This document shows positions 1 to 5,098 of a stretch of 7,362 nucleotides of DNA, one piece after another; position 1 is the first letter of the stretch; each line of letters opens with the position of its first letter. The position numbers were made by a program, and so were the translations under genes. The stretch covers positions 1-7,362 of the forward strand of contig JBOHUE010000094.1 in the NCBI GenBank assembly GCA_050734185.1, read 5' to 3'. The DNA is from JAFALX01 sp050734185. GTDB taxonomy: Bacteria; Chloroflexota; Dormibacteria; Aeolococcales; Aeolococcaceae. The notes beneath the pieces were generated by a model, which searched no databases, was not told the DNA's origin, and worked only from the letters and a program-made list of their open reading frames with translations.

Positions 1-764
1 CGGTAGTAGTAGTCCTCGTTGAAGAAGCCGAGCCGGTCCTGGTTGTTGAGTGGCGGCCCGATACCGCCCTCGCCCTGACCGCCGTGGCACTGCGCGCAGT
101 ACTTGTAATAGAGCGACGCGCCCTCGGTGAACGAGTACACCGGGTTGACGATCACGTTGTCATGCGCGTTGTCGATGCCGCTCGTGTTCAGGCCGAGCCG
201 CTGTCCGTTGTGGCAGACCACACACCCGACGGCGTCGATGCCCAGCTGCGTGCCGGGAGCCTGGCTGGTCGGGTTGAGGAACGACGGCAGGAAGCCCGGG
301 AGCTGCGCCGTCGTCTTCTGTCCGTTGACGGTGTACGTGTACGGAGTGAAGCTGTCGGCGCCGTACTGCGTGTAGCTGATCGCCGCCGGGCTGCTGCCGC
401 CGTTGACCGTGACGAACGCCGGGTGCGTGCCCGTGAGGTGGAACTCCTGCGCCAGCTGCTGCGCGTTCGGCTCGTACTTGAAGAAGTCCTGGCTCAGCCG
501 CTGTGCGGCCACCACGGGACCGACGGCTCCGATGTCGGGCACGTGACACGAGATGCAGCGCTCCACGCGGAACGTGGTCCCCACGGTCGCCGCGGAGAAG
601 CTCGGGAAAAGCTGCTGCACCTGGACGTTGAAGTTGGAGTCCGGGTAGTCCTTCTGATACTGCTGCTGGATGCCCAGGTACGTGCGGTTGCTGGTGTCCT
701 GGGCCGCGGCCACGCCGACCAGAATCAGCGTCAGAGCAGCCAGCGCCACGAAGAAGCGCGTCAC
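1..764 (-). CDS. Multiheme c-type cytochrome subunit of a bc complex (3' end outside window)
   Basis: This gene encodes an exported c-type cytochrome that probably carries electrons from the Rieske protein to a downstream acceptor. About 254 residues are visible and there is no stop before the left edge, so it is partial. The start is a GTG at 764-762, overlapping the TGA of the preceding subunit IV gene as GTGA, which suggests translational coupling. Residues 1-21 (TRFFVALAALTLILVGVAAA after the start) form a signal peptide ending AAA/Q. Three heme-binding motifs are visible: CISCH at residues 70-74, CVVCH at 181-185 and CAQCH at 223-227. The third starts a typical class I domain (CAQCHGGQGEGGIGPPL). 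The first two resemble multiheme cytochromes that have an RCxxCH, a THP and a later GCxxCHxGQ. Histidines 109, 114 and 201 are possible distal ligands. Further hemes may lie beyond the edge. The cytochrome c assignment is firm; the electron acceptor is unknown. Confidence 0.9.
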   Translation of the reverse strand, partial: MTRFFVALAALTLILVGVAAAQDTSNRTYLGIQQQYQKDYPDSNFNVQVQQLFPSFSAATVGTTFRVERCISCHVPDIGAVGPVVAAQRLSQDFFKYEPNAQQLAQEFHLTGTHPAFVTVNGGSSPAAISYTQYGADSFTPYTYTVNGQKTTAQLPGFLPSFLNPTSQAPGTQLGIDAVGCVVCHNGQRLGLNTSGIDNAHDNVIVNPVYSFTEGASLYYKYCAQCHGGQGEGGIGPPLNNQDRLGFFNEDYYY

Positions 765-1333
765 GTCGGCGAGGACAACCCTGGGTGGCCGAGGACCATG
801 GTCCAGTCCCAGTTGAACGCCAGGCTGCGGAAGAACACGCCGATCACCACGAAGGCAACGGCCAGGCAGAGATAGATCGTGAACATGCCGATTGCGACCT
901 TACGGTCCTGCGGCCGGCGCGACGGGTTCCGGTCGATGTACGGCGTCAGGATCATGAAGATGATCACGAAGGACGGGAACGCAACACCCGCCATGACCGG
1001 AGGAAATCGCTCGAGCAATTCCTGAAGGCCGACGAAGTACCACGGGGCCTTGGCCGGGTTCGGCGTGATGGCGGTGTTGGCGCGCTGCAGGAGCGGTGCG
1101 TTGACCTGGATGGACACCGCGAGCAGGAAGACGAACATCAGGAGCCCGGCGAGGAACTCCTTCCATATGAGCGCCGGGAAGGTGACAACGGTCTCCTCTT
1201 CCTCGCGCCGCCGGACGACCAGCGGCGGGGTCGCGAGCTCAGGGCCGGACGGGCGGCGCGTCAGGGGGCTGCGCGGCACACCAACCGCGCGTGCACCGCG
1301 GTCTCCGTTCCCTCCGCCGACGACGGTCGCCAA
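761..1333 (-). CDS. petD: Cytochrome b C-terminal half (subunit IV type) of a quinol:cytochrome c oxidoreductase
   Basis: A 190-residue protein matching the C-terminal half of cytochrome b, as in the split b6f and menaquinol bc enzymes. Three membrane helices are visible at about residues 58-78, 116-131 and 148-168. The Qo-site motif lies in the ef loop at residues 96-99 as APWY, within NPAKAPWYFVGLQELL, replacing the classical PEWY. The start is a TTG at 1333-1331, with GGAGGG at 1346-1341 seven bases upstream and only one base between it and the cytochrome b stop. Residues 1-50 are a hydrophilic Gly/Arg/Pro/Glu-rich tail (including RRREEEE at 41-47) not expected in canonical subunit IV. This tail probably lies in the cytoplasm; its role is unknown. 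The gene ends in a GTGA overlap with the downstream multiheme cytochrome. Product assignment is strong; the TTG start is moderately sure. Confidence 0.92.
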   Translation of the reverse strand: MATVVGGGNGDRGARAVGVPRSPLTRRPSGPELATPPLVVRRREEEETVVTFPALIWKEFLAGLLMFVFLLAVSIQVNAPLLQRANTAITPNPAKAPWYFVGLQELLERFPPVMAGVAFPSFVIIFMILTPYIDRNPSRRPQDRKVAIGMFTIYLCLAVAFVVIGVFFRSLAFNWDWTMVLGHPGLSSPT

Positions 1334-1334
1334 C

Positions 1335-2066
1335 TCAGAGCCCTCCGGTGAAGCCGTCCTTCCGGACGCGCCAGAAGTGTACGACCATCAGGAGAAACCC
1401 GATCAGGGGCAGGGCGATCACGTGTAACACGTAGAAACGGATCAGGGCACCTTGCGCCACGCCGCGACCTCCAAGGAGCAGGTAGCGCGTGTACGGGCCC
1501 GCAATCGGCGCGTACTTGGCCATGTTGGTACCGACGGTTATCGCCCACACCGCGAGCTGGTCCCAGGGCAGGAGATAGCCCGAGAACGAGAGCAGCAGTG
1601 TGACCAGCAGCAGCAGCGTGCCGATGGCCCAGTTGAACTGGCGTGGCGGCTTGTATGCACCCTGATAGAACACGCGCGCCATGTGGAGCCACACGGTGAT
1701 CACCATCGCGTGCGCCGCCCAGCGATGCATGTTGCGGATGATCAGACCGAACGTCGCGACGAACTCGAGGTCCTTGACGTTCTGATAGGCCTGATCGACC
1801 GAGGGGATGTAATAGAACATCAGGAAGAGGCCGGTGATCGTCAGCAGGATGAAGAGGAAGAACGACAGGCCTCCGAGGCACAGCGTGTAGGACACGCGGA
1901 TCGCGGACTTCTTGACGCGAACCGGATGGATGTGCAGGAAGAAGTTGGTGAGCGCTGTGCGCGCCGCCACCTTGTCGGTCGTGGGCAGGCCGTGGCGGAA
2001 GATCGAACCCCACACCTCTTGCATGAAGGCGCGGACGGGGTTGGACTCCCGCGGCGTCGAGCTCAT
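1335..2066 (-). CDS. qcrB: Cytochrome b, N-terminal b6-type subunit
   Basis: A 243-residue diheme cytochrome b of the b6 type, the quinol-oxidising core of the complex in the cytoplasmic membrane. Four helices are visible: A at about 60-85, B 104-132, C 145-168 and D 210-232. The heme ligands are His114 and His128 on helix B (RNMHRWAAHAMVITVWLHM), and His215 and His230 on helix D. There are 14 residues between the helix-D pair, as in cytochrome b6 rather than mitochondrial cytochrome b. Cys63 sits in LCLGG at the position of the b6 cysteine that covalently binds heme ci. PWDQ at 167-170 is the usual helix C end. The ATG start has AGGAG at 2081-2077, ten bases upstream. It lies 23 bases after the Rieske stop and one base before subunit IV. 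Confidence 0.95.
   Translation of the reverse strand: MSSTPRESNPVRAFMQEVWGSIFRHGLPTTDKVAARTALTNFFLHIHPVRVKKSAIRVSYTLCLGGLSFFLFILLTITGLFLMFYYIPSVDQAYQNVKDLEFVATFGLIIRNMHRWAAHAMVITVWLHMARVFYQGAYKPPRQFNWAIGTLLLLVTLLLSFSGYLLPWDQLAVWAITVGTNMAKYAPIAGPYTRYLLLGGRGVAQGALIRFYVLHVIALPLIGFLLMVVHFWRVRKDGFTGGL
1341..1346 (-). promoter_or_regulatory. Shine-Dalgarno site deciding the TTG start of subunit IV
   Basis: GGAGGG on the minus strand lies inside the last codons of cytochrome b, seven bases before the TTG at 1333-1331. The strong match and good spacing are the main reason for accepting the rare TTG start. Confidence 0.65.
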
Positions 2067-2076
2067 TCCTACCTAA

Positions 2077-2081
2077 CTCCT
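2077..2081 (-). promoter_or_regulatory. Shine-Dalgarno site for cytochrome b
   Basis: AGGAG on the minus strand, ten bases upstream of the ATG at 2066-2064. It lies in the short gap after the Rieske stop codon and supports the chosen start. Confidence 0.6.
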
Positions 2082-2089
2082 GTCACCGC

Positions 2090-2761
2090 TTACACGCCGA
2101 GTGTCTTGCCGTTGGTCTTCTTGGTCTTCAGGTCGAGCCGCCACTCGGGTGCCGTCGTCTGCCCCGGCTGACGGTAGGCCACGATGTTGCCGCGATCGAC
2201 GACGAAGTAGCCGTCCGGTGCCACCGAGATGTCCACCCAGTCCATCGGGCGCGGCGCCGGACCGTAGAAGTTCGTCGAGTCGATGAAGTATCTGCTTCCG
2301 TGGCACGGACACGCCCAGCCGTTGGGGATGCGCTCGGCGCCCGCCCGGCTGCCGCGCGCCTGCGCCACCGTGTCCGAGACGCCGGAACCGCCCGTCACGT
2401 TGGTCACGTAGTTGGGCGTGCAGCCAAGATGCGTGCACACCAGGTACACGGCATAGATGCCCGAGTCGTCGACGACCACGCTGACGCGGTCCGCGGTGAT
2501 CGAGCGCACGGTCGCGCCGACCTGCGCCCTGCCATCCGACGTGACGCCGCCGGTGAGGTCCGCGAAGGTGAACGACGTCTTGAACTGCTGCGGTGCATCG
2601 CCGGTGGCCGCCGGGAACATGAACTTCAACAGCTCGACGCCACCGAAAATCGTGGCACCGACGGCGCCGAGTCCGCCCATCAGGAGCAGGAACTGCCGCC
2701 GTGTCGTTTGGGCCCGCGCGTGAAACTTCCCGCGGGGATTGTCGTATGGGTTTATTGCCAC
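2090..2761 (-). CDS. qcrA: Rieske [2Fe-2S] iron-sulfur protein, Tat-exported
   Basis: A 223-residue Rieske subunit that takes the first electron from quinol at the Qo site. Residues 19-25 (TTRRQFL) form a twin-arginine signal followed by a hydrophobic anchor helix at about 24-49, so the folded cluster domain should be exported by Tat and stay membrane-anchored. Cluster motifs are CTHLGC at 109-114 and CPCHGS at 151-156. Cys109, His111, Cys151 and His154 are the expected ligands, and Cys114 and Cys153 the expected disulfide. The 36 residues between the motifs are about 23 longer than in mitochondrial or b6f Rieske proteins. The start is a GTG at 2761-2759, with only a weak GAG upstream. A small inverted repeat (2766-2778, TCGAG-3-CTCGA) lies just before it and could affect ribosome access. 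The C-terminal tail (about 200-223) is Lys/Thr-rich. Confidence 0.95.
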   Translation of the reverse strand: MAINPYDNPRGKFHARAQTTRRQFLLLMGGLGAVGATIFGGVELLKFMFPAATGDAPQQFKTSFTFADLTGGVTSDGRAQVGATVRSITADRVSVVVDDSGIYAVYLVCTHLGCTPNYVTNVTGGSGVSDTVAQARGSRAGAERIPNGWACPCHGSRYFIDSTNFYGPAPRPMDWVDISVAPDGYFVVDRGNIVAYRQPGQTTAPEWRLDLKTKKTNGKTLGV

Positions 2762-2778
2762 TGTCTCGAGCTACTCGA

Positions 2779-2916
2779 TCACACGAATGGGTTGTTGGAC
2801 GGAGGCGTGATGATGTTCGCGAAAACGATGGTCGAGATCATGATCACGAGGAACGCGACGATGATCACGAGACACCCAAAGTCGTTGCGGAGAGCGAGGA
2901 CGATCCGTTCCACCAT
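2779..2916 (-). CDS. Small single-pass membrane protein (45 aa) heading the bc-complex operon
   Basis: A short ORF from ATG 2916-2914 to TGA 2781-2779 encodes 45 residues. A charged N-terminus (MVERIVLALRND) is followed by one continuous hydrophobic helix at about 14-35 (CLVIIVAFLVIMISTIVFAN) and a short polar tail ending PPSNNPFV. The charge pattern predicts an N-in, C-out bitopic protein. It lies 17 bases upstream of the Rieske start, on the same strand. It may be a small accessory subunit of the complex, by analogy with the small single-helix subunits of b6f and bc1, but no homology is claimed. No clear Shine-Dalgarno precedes the ATG. The main support is the clean amphipathic-to-hydrophobic pattern and operon position. 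A longer overlapping minus-strand frame (2771-3058) lacks any protein-like character. Confidence 0.6.
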   Translation of the reverse strand: MVERIVLALRNDFGCLVIIVAFLVIMISTIVFANIITPPSNNPFV

Positions 2917-3021
2917 GCTGACCGGCTAGGTCGGGGCACAGGATAATGGACCGACCCGCCGAGACGCGGCGCGGCTGATCCGGCCTCGGAATAGGCCCGG
3001 CGGAGTAGCGTTGCTGGCCGG
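2917..3021. promoter_or_regulatory. Divergent promoter region between the bc operon and the tandem-domain gene
   Basis: This 105-bp gap separates two divergently oriented genes, so promoters in both directions are expected. On the plus strand, CTGACC (2918-2923), an 18-bp spacer and GATAAT (2942-2947) resemble a sigma-70-type -35/-10 pair (4/6 and 5/6 matches). On the minus strand the same AT-rich spot reads TATCCT (2945-2940), a possible -10 for the bc operon about 24 bases before its first ATG, but no -35 is evident. A TAGCGT at 3006-3011 could be a closer -10 for the plus-strand gene. These are pattern matches only. Confidence 0.3.
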
Positions 3022-3522
3022 ATGAGCGGGTGGCGGCCGGTGGAGATCTACGGCACATTCGTGCGGATCACCGGTGAGGTTGAGCTCACCGGCTCGGAAC
3101 GCTTCTCCGACACGGTGAACCGCGTCGGATCCTTCCTCCACGTCCGCGGCGCACGGTCCGAGCCGCTTTCCGTGAACCTCCCGGTGCTCAGCCGGGCCGA
3201 GCCCATGGTGGCGGTCTCCAAGGCTGCGATCACCCTGGTGTGCCCGCTCCACGAGATTCGCGAGGGCAACCCGGCGATGTGGCGAGACACGATCGCCTAC
3301 GCCGCCGCCTTCAACACCGCCGCGTTCACGATGGTGGGCGACGTGCACCTGGCGCCCGGGCACAACCTCGAGGACCACCTCCAGCGCCACCCTGGCGACT
3401 TCCTCCCCGTGACCAATGTGTCGGCGCTGTGGATCGCGAACATCGGCGGTGAGCTGGAATCGCTGCAACGGCCGTTCGCGCTGGTGAACCCGGCGACCAT
3501 GCTGAGCTTCACGCTGCGCTGA
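3022..3522 (+). CDS. Tandem-duplicated small-domain protein of unknown function (DUF6812-like)
   Basis: A soluble 166-residue protein with no signal peptide or membrane segment. It consists of two diverged copies of one domain, at about residues 12-74 and 101-164. Aligned landmarks are FVRITGEVELTGSERFSD with FTMVGDVHLAPGHNLED, then FLHVRGAR with FLPVTNVS, then PMVAVSKAAITLV with PFALVNPATMLSF. Each copy reads as a small beta-rich unit. The pattern of an 'FLPLTDV'-like strand and a 'LVN' strand resembles DUF6812 domains, but this is from memory and unverified. The ATG lacks a good Shine-Dalgarno (CGGAG at 3001-3005 is 16 bases away). It stands alone, divergent from the bc operon and convergent with the next gene, so the context gives no function. 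Confidence 0.8.
   Translation: MSGWRPVEIYGTFVRITGEVELTGSERFSDTVNRVGSFLHVRGARSEPLSVNLPVLSRAEPMVAVSKAAITLVCPLHEIREGNPAMWRDTIAYAAAFNTAAFTMVGDVHLAPGHNLEDHLQRHPGDFLPVTNVSALWIANIGGELESLQRPFALVNPATMLSFTLR
3071..3092. repeat. Perfect 8-bp inverted repeat inside the 5' end of the tandem-domain gene
   Basis: CCGGTGAG at 3071-3078 and CTCACCGG at 3085-3092 are separated by six bases. The repeat starts 49 bases after the ATG. It could form an early mRNA hairpin or be a protein-binding palindrome, or it may be a chance feature of GC-rich coding sequence. Confidence 0.5.
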
Positions 3523-3530
3523 CGCGCAGC
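3513..3530. terminator. Hairpin between convergent genes, possible bidirectional terminator
   Basis: GCTGCGC (3513-3519), a four-base loop and GCGCAGC (3524-3530) make a perfect 7-bp stem that includes the stop codon at 3520-3522. It sits between two convergent genes, where a shared transcription end would be expected. There is no T-tract on either side, so it is not a classical intrinsic terminator. Confidence 0.35.
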
Positions 3531-3541
3531 CGGACCCGGCT

Positions 3542-4006
3542 CTACGCGGTCACGAGGGCGCGCTCGCGGAGAACGCGGCGCTGCCGGATTCCCTGGACGA
3601 ACCCGATGAGGATGAGGTTCGCTGCCAACACCGCGATGACCAGTCCGATGAGCATCATGTCGGCGCGCCCGATGCCCAACCCGAACACGGTGATATTGGC
3701 GGGCTGGACCACGGTCAGCGCGTTGCCGGCGGGGTTGACGAACGCCTTCTCGGCCGGCGCGCCCCAGACGGTCGTGACGTAGCTCAGCAGGAGGAGGATC
3801 ACCGCGGCGAAGTGCCAGAGTGCGGCGGTGCGCACGACTCCGTGCCGCGGTTTTGCAGTCACAAAGAACGAAGCCAGGGCCGTCGCCGTCAGCACAACAT
3901 AGAAGTTGAAGATGAGGAAGACGAAGAAGAAGGAGACGATCGAGGGATTGGTCAGGCCGGTGAAGCCATTGATAGCGAACGCGTTGTTGCTTCCGGCTGC
4001 GATCAT
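3542..4006 (-). CDS. Three-helix integral membrane protein of unknown function
   Basis: A 154-residue protein from ATG 4006-4004 (an in-frame GTG lies directly before it at 4009). I do not recognise the family. Three hydrophobic segments are visible at about 22-50 (Phe-rich: SIVSFFFVFLIFNFYVVL), 60-81 and 115-138. The positive loops TAKPRHGVVR (50-59) and QGIRQRRVLRER (138-149) predict an N-out, C-in topology with an external loop at 82-114. Upstream in-frame codons reaching 4861 run antisense through fabH and lose all membrane character, so they are excluded. No Shine-Dalgarno is seen. A TACGCT lies about seven bases before the GTG, so leaderless initiation is possible. It shares its upstream region with fabH but is transcribed away from it. 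Confidence 0.75.
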   Translation of the reverse strand: MIAAGSNNAFAINGFTGLTNPSIVSFFFVFLIFNFYVVLTATALASFFVTAKPRHGVVRTAALWHFAAVILLLLSYVTTVWGAPAEKAFVNPAGNALTVVQPANITVFGLGIGRADMMLIGLVIAVLAANLILIGFVQGIRQRRVLRERALVTA

Positions 4007-4081
4007 CACGGCGCTGAAGCGTACACCGGAGGATCGGCCGAGGGTCGTAACCGTCCCGGAGCTCGCACACTTCTGAACAGG
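4007..4081. promoter_or_regulatory. 75-bp divergent upstream region of the membrane protein gene and fabH
   Basis: This is the only non-coding space before the fabH-accD-accA operon, so its promoter is expected here or inside the neighbouring gene. I see no convincing -35/-10 pair on the plus strand and no FapR- or FabR-like palindrome. TACGCT on the minus strand at 4023-4018 is a weak -10-like match for the membrane protein gene. Confidence 0.25.
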
Positions 4082-5098
4082 ATGCCCGCCCTCCCCGCCG
4101 TGGCAGACCACCGCGCGCTCGATGCGAGCGGACGTGTGCGCACGTCCACGATCGTCGCCACTGGGGCCTGCCTTCCGGGTGACGTGCTCAGCAACGCCGA
4201 CCTGGAAAAGATGGTGAGCACGTCGGACGCATGGATCCTGGAGCGCACCGGCATCCGCGAACGACGGCGGGCCGGCGCCGGCGAGACGGCATCGACCATG
4301 GCGGCCGCAGCCGGACGCGCAGCGATGCTGAATGCCGGGATCGAGACGGTCGACGCGATCGTCGTCGCGACCAGCAGCCCGGACAGCTTCATCCCTCCGG
4401 TCGCATGCCTTGTGCAGCGCCGGCTTGGACTCACGGGCGTCCCCGCGTTCGATGTCAACGCCGCATGCTCCGGGTTCGTCAACGGGCTGATCGTTGCCGA
4501 CGGGCTGGTCCGCGGCGGTGCGGCGGGCACGGTGCTGCTCATCGGCGCCGAGGCCCTGACGCACCTCGTCGACTACACCGATCGCTCCACATGCGTGCTG
4601 TTCGGCGACGGCGCCGGGGCGGCGGTCGTCACGGGGAGCGATGGCGGCGGCATCGTCGCCACGGCCTGGGGTGCCGACGGCTCGCGCGCTGACCTCATCT
4701 ATTACGGGGTCGCGCCCGACGGCGAGGACACCGTCGAGGGGCTGCGCATGGCGGGCAAGGGCACGTTCCGCATGGCGGTCGAGTGCCTCAGCGACCTCTG
4801 CCTGGAGCTCTGCGCCAAGGCGGGCTGGCGGCTCGAGGACGTCGACCTCGTCGTGCCGCACCAGGCCAACGCGCGAATCCTCGAGGCGGTCGCCAAACGA
4901 GCCGGCCTCTCGCTCGATCGATTCGTCATGAACGTCGACCGGCTGGGCAATACCGGCGCGGCGTCGATCCCGCTCGCGCTGGCCGAGGCGGTCTCGACGG
5001 GACGTGTGTACGAGGGTGCACGGATCCTCACGATGGCGTTCGGCGCGGGCGCCACATGGGGAGGGGTGGCAATGGAATGGACAGCGGCGCGGGCGTGA
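4082..5098 (+). CDS. fabH: Beta-ketoacyl-ACP synthase III
   Basis: A cytoplasmic condensing enzyme that joins an acyl-CoA starter to malonyl-ACP to begin fatty acid synthesis. From ATG 4082 it has 338 residues. The catalytic triad is visible: Cys129 in NAACSGF, His260 in PHQANARI and Asn290 in NTGAASIP. Other family landmarks are TSDAWILERTGIRERR near the N-terminus, FGDGAGAAVV in the middle and FGAGATWGG at the C-terminus. A GTG at 4136 would give a protein beginning VRTSTIVATGACLP and triad numbering 111/242/272, nearly that of E. coli FabH (112/244/274). It is preceded by GAGCGGA, so 4136 is a serious alternative start. The ATG has only AGG directly against it. The 3' end overlaps accD. 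In-frame extension upstream to 3812 would cross the opposite-strand membrane gene and is rejected. Confidence 0.93.
   Translation: MPALPAVADHRALDASGRVRTSTIVATGACLPGDVLSNADLEKMVSTSDAWILERTGIRERRRAGAGETASTMAAAAGRAAMLNAGIETVDAIVVATSSPDSFIPPVACLVQRRLGLTGVPAFDVNAACSGFVNGLIVADGLVRGGAAGTVLLIGAEALTHLVDYTDRSTCVLFGDGAGAAVVTGSDGGGIVATAWGADGSRADLIYYGVAPDGEDTVEGLRMAGKGTFRMAVECLSDLCLELCAKAGWRLEDVDLVVPHQANARILEAVAKRAGLSLDRFVMNVDRLGNTGAASIPLALAEAVSTGRVYEGARILTMAFGAGATWGGVAMEWTAARA
5058..5066 (+). promoter_or_regulatory. Shine-Dalgarno site for accD inside fabH
   Basis: GGGGAGGGG lies ten bases before the ATG at 5077-5079. It supports that start over the GTG at 5095, which instead overlaps the fabH stop as GTGA. 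Confidence 0.5.

Noticed and set aside
84..875. Long plus-strand open frame opposite the multiheme cytochrome
   Set aside because: It is antisense to a gene with a signal peptide and three CxxCH motifs. Its composition (Arg/Val/Ala/Asp-rich) is typical of GC-rich shadow frames.
2771..3058. 95-codon minus-strand frame overlapping the small membrane ORF
   Set aside because: It is Arg/Pro/His-rich without recognisable structure. The other frame of the same DNA encodes a coherent transmembrane helix.
2926..3468. 180-codon minus-strand frame opposite the tandem-domain gene
   Set aside because: The plus-strand frame shows a full internal domain duplication, which the antisense frame cannot explain. 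The antisense composition is shadow-like.
3812..4081. In-frame upstream extension of fabH
   Set aside because: It lies antisense within the three-helix membrane gene and reads as charged low-complexity sequence. FabH proteins start close to the IVATGACLP strand.
4007..4861. In-frame upstream extension of the membrane protein
   Set aside because: It runs antisense through fabH and is hydrophilic, unlike the downstream helices.
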